DNA of 23,408 bases from an uncultured Bacteroidota bacterium (GTDB lineage: Bacteria; Bacteroidota; Bacteroidia; 2-12-FULL-35-15): positions 1 through 23,408 of the forward strand of contig CAIRRW010000544.1 of assembly GCA_903881065.1 (NCBI GenBank). Direction: 5' to 3'. Positions 22,779-23,408 of the stretch are shown here, piece after piece. The notes beneath the pieces are model-generated. The model did not search any database and was not told where the DNA came from. It was given only the letters and a program-made list of their open reading frames with translations. Numbering within the stretch: the first letter of the stretch is position 1; every line of letters begins with the position of its first letter. A program made the position numbers and the translations under genes.

Positions 22779-23408
22779 GTTGTTTCGGCTGTTCTTTAGG
22801 CTTTGGTGCCTTTATTAATTCATTCAAGATAAAGAAGTACTCGTAAATGGTTAGTTGCTTCAATGCCTTCAGTTTTGCTGGGTCACCAGCCGAGATATTA
22901 AGTCTTTCACGAAAACGGTCTGCTTCTTTTCGTTCGATAAGGTGGAAGAAATGCTTTCCAAATGAACCTGATTCAGCTTGTTTACCATTTTGGAATAGGC
23001 TTGGAAATTTATTTCGCAATCCGATAAAAAGGGAACCAATTTTATTAGTGGCATCTGCAAAAAAAAAGCGTTCATTTCCGATTCTTTTTTCCAGTGCTTT
23101 ATTTTTTCCTGACCGTATTTGTAGTCGTAAATGTATGGTGACTCGTTTTTATCAAAGAACACAACAGATGCAAGTTTATAAAGCAGGTCCGGTTCTACTA
23201 TCCATTCCAAACGTTCCTTTAGCTGCTGATTAAGTTTTGCAGCATCTGTCAACCTTCCTTTGTTCAGTGCTTCATCAACTGCCGTAACGTGAAGCAGTAA
23301 TAAATCTCTCGAAGTACGCATTCTCAACTCTTCGTAGAAATCAAGAGCTGTGAGTGCACGTTCGAAAGGAACATTGAAAATATCATCAAACTGAAAATAA
23401 GTTATACC
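22753..23408 (-). CDS. Tail assembly chaperone-like gene, -1 frameshift, partial
   Basis: The 5' end is beyond the window: the frame is open to base 23408 (GITYFQFDDIFNVPFER...). The first frame codes at least 114 residues up to a run of nine T, then continues 63 codons to a stop at 22869. From the T run a -1 frame stays open to 22753, adding about 102 residues (ADATNKIGSLFIG...). The latter looks more coding: many GNN codons, an ordered helix-rich sequence and a basic C-terminus. So the full product is probably a frameshift fusion ending in QRNHKI. Position just before the tape measure matches the G/GT tail-chaperone pair of lambda-like phages. A one-base sequencing or mutational loss in the T run would give the same picture. 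No sequence match to G/GT is claimed. Confidence 0.68.
23059..23067 (-). other. T9 slippery run, candidate programmed -1 frameshift
   Basis: On the minus strand the codons are GCT TTT TTT TTG; nine T in a row allow the ribosome to slip back one base on T-TTT-TTT, moving from the first frame to the open frame that ends at 22753. No obvious downstream stem was worked out. Confidence 0.55.

Noticed and set aside
22869..22880. CAAAAC before the stop at 22869 as the frameshift site
   Set aside because: The -1 frame already looks coding for 190 bases before this point, so the change should be at the T9 run.
22869..23058. Original-frame extension of the chaperone gene after the T9 run, as a conserved domain
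   Set aside because: Its codon pattern is weaker than that of the -1 frame over the same bases; it may be translated as a by-product, but I do not assign it a fold.
1..23408. CRISPR arrays, insertion sequences, restriction or other defence genes
   Set aside because: No regularly spaced repeats, transposase or recognised defence protein was seen; the only toxin-like signal is the MuF C-terminal domain.

Overview
The window is the left part of an integrated, tailed temperate phage (a prophage) in a member of the Bacteroidota. Four things point to this host group: the AT-rich base composition, the lack of Shine-Dalgarno sites before most genes, TAnnTTTG-type -7 promoter elements, and a tyrosine recombinase with the N-terminal arm-binding domain common in that phylum. 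A long tape-measure gene and the absence of any visible sheath gene suggest a siphovirus. No terminase, head protease, repressor or replication gene is seen; these probably lie beyond base 23408.

Layout. Bases 1-231 look like host chromosome: a candidate promoter and a perfect 21-bp hairpin terminator. At about 232-247 is what appears to be the 3' end of a minus-strand host tRNA (tRNA-Leu-like), cut off on its 5' side. I read this as attL, with the prophage starting there. The integrase (385-1536, +) follows and meets the late operon at a strong bidirectional terminator (1536-1565). Almost everything else is on the minus strand and is transcribed right to left. In that order it holds: a tail-assembly chaperone-like gene with an apparent -1 frameshift at a run of nine T (cut by the window edge), the tape measure, two tail-tip/baseplate proteins, a glycosyltransferase-like protein, the portal, and a MuF-type head protein whose C-terminus looks like a RelA/SpoT nucleotidyltransferase toxin. 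A small plus-strand cassette comes next, then a 151-aa protein, a cold-shock protein, an initiator-like tRNA(CAU), scaffold, major capsid, three head-tail connector or tail-completion genes, a probable tail-tube protein, a terminator-like hairpin, two fibre/tip proteins, a small membrane protein, an M15-type endolysin, a holin-like protein and a 67-aa protein.

How the parts work together. The minus-strand genes build and release virions. The order is unusual: the chaperone, tape-measure and tail-tip block lies upstream of the portal and capsid block, while the probable tail tube sits after the capsid genes. The four-gene plus-strand cassette (11029-12064) diverges from the 151-aa/Csp/tRNA/scaffold/capsid unit and converges on the MuF gene, with overlapping stop codons.

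The most interesting signals are the MuF-RelA/SpoT fusion with a possible immunity gene end-to-end with it, the Csp plus initiator-like tRNA pair just before the capsid genes, a DnaJ-like zinc-binding insertion in the portal, and the frameshifted chaperone. All functional calls come from reading the sequence and recalling family motifs; no database search was run.
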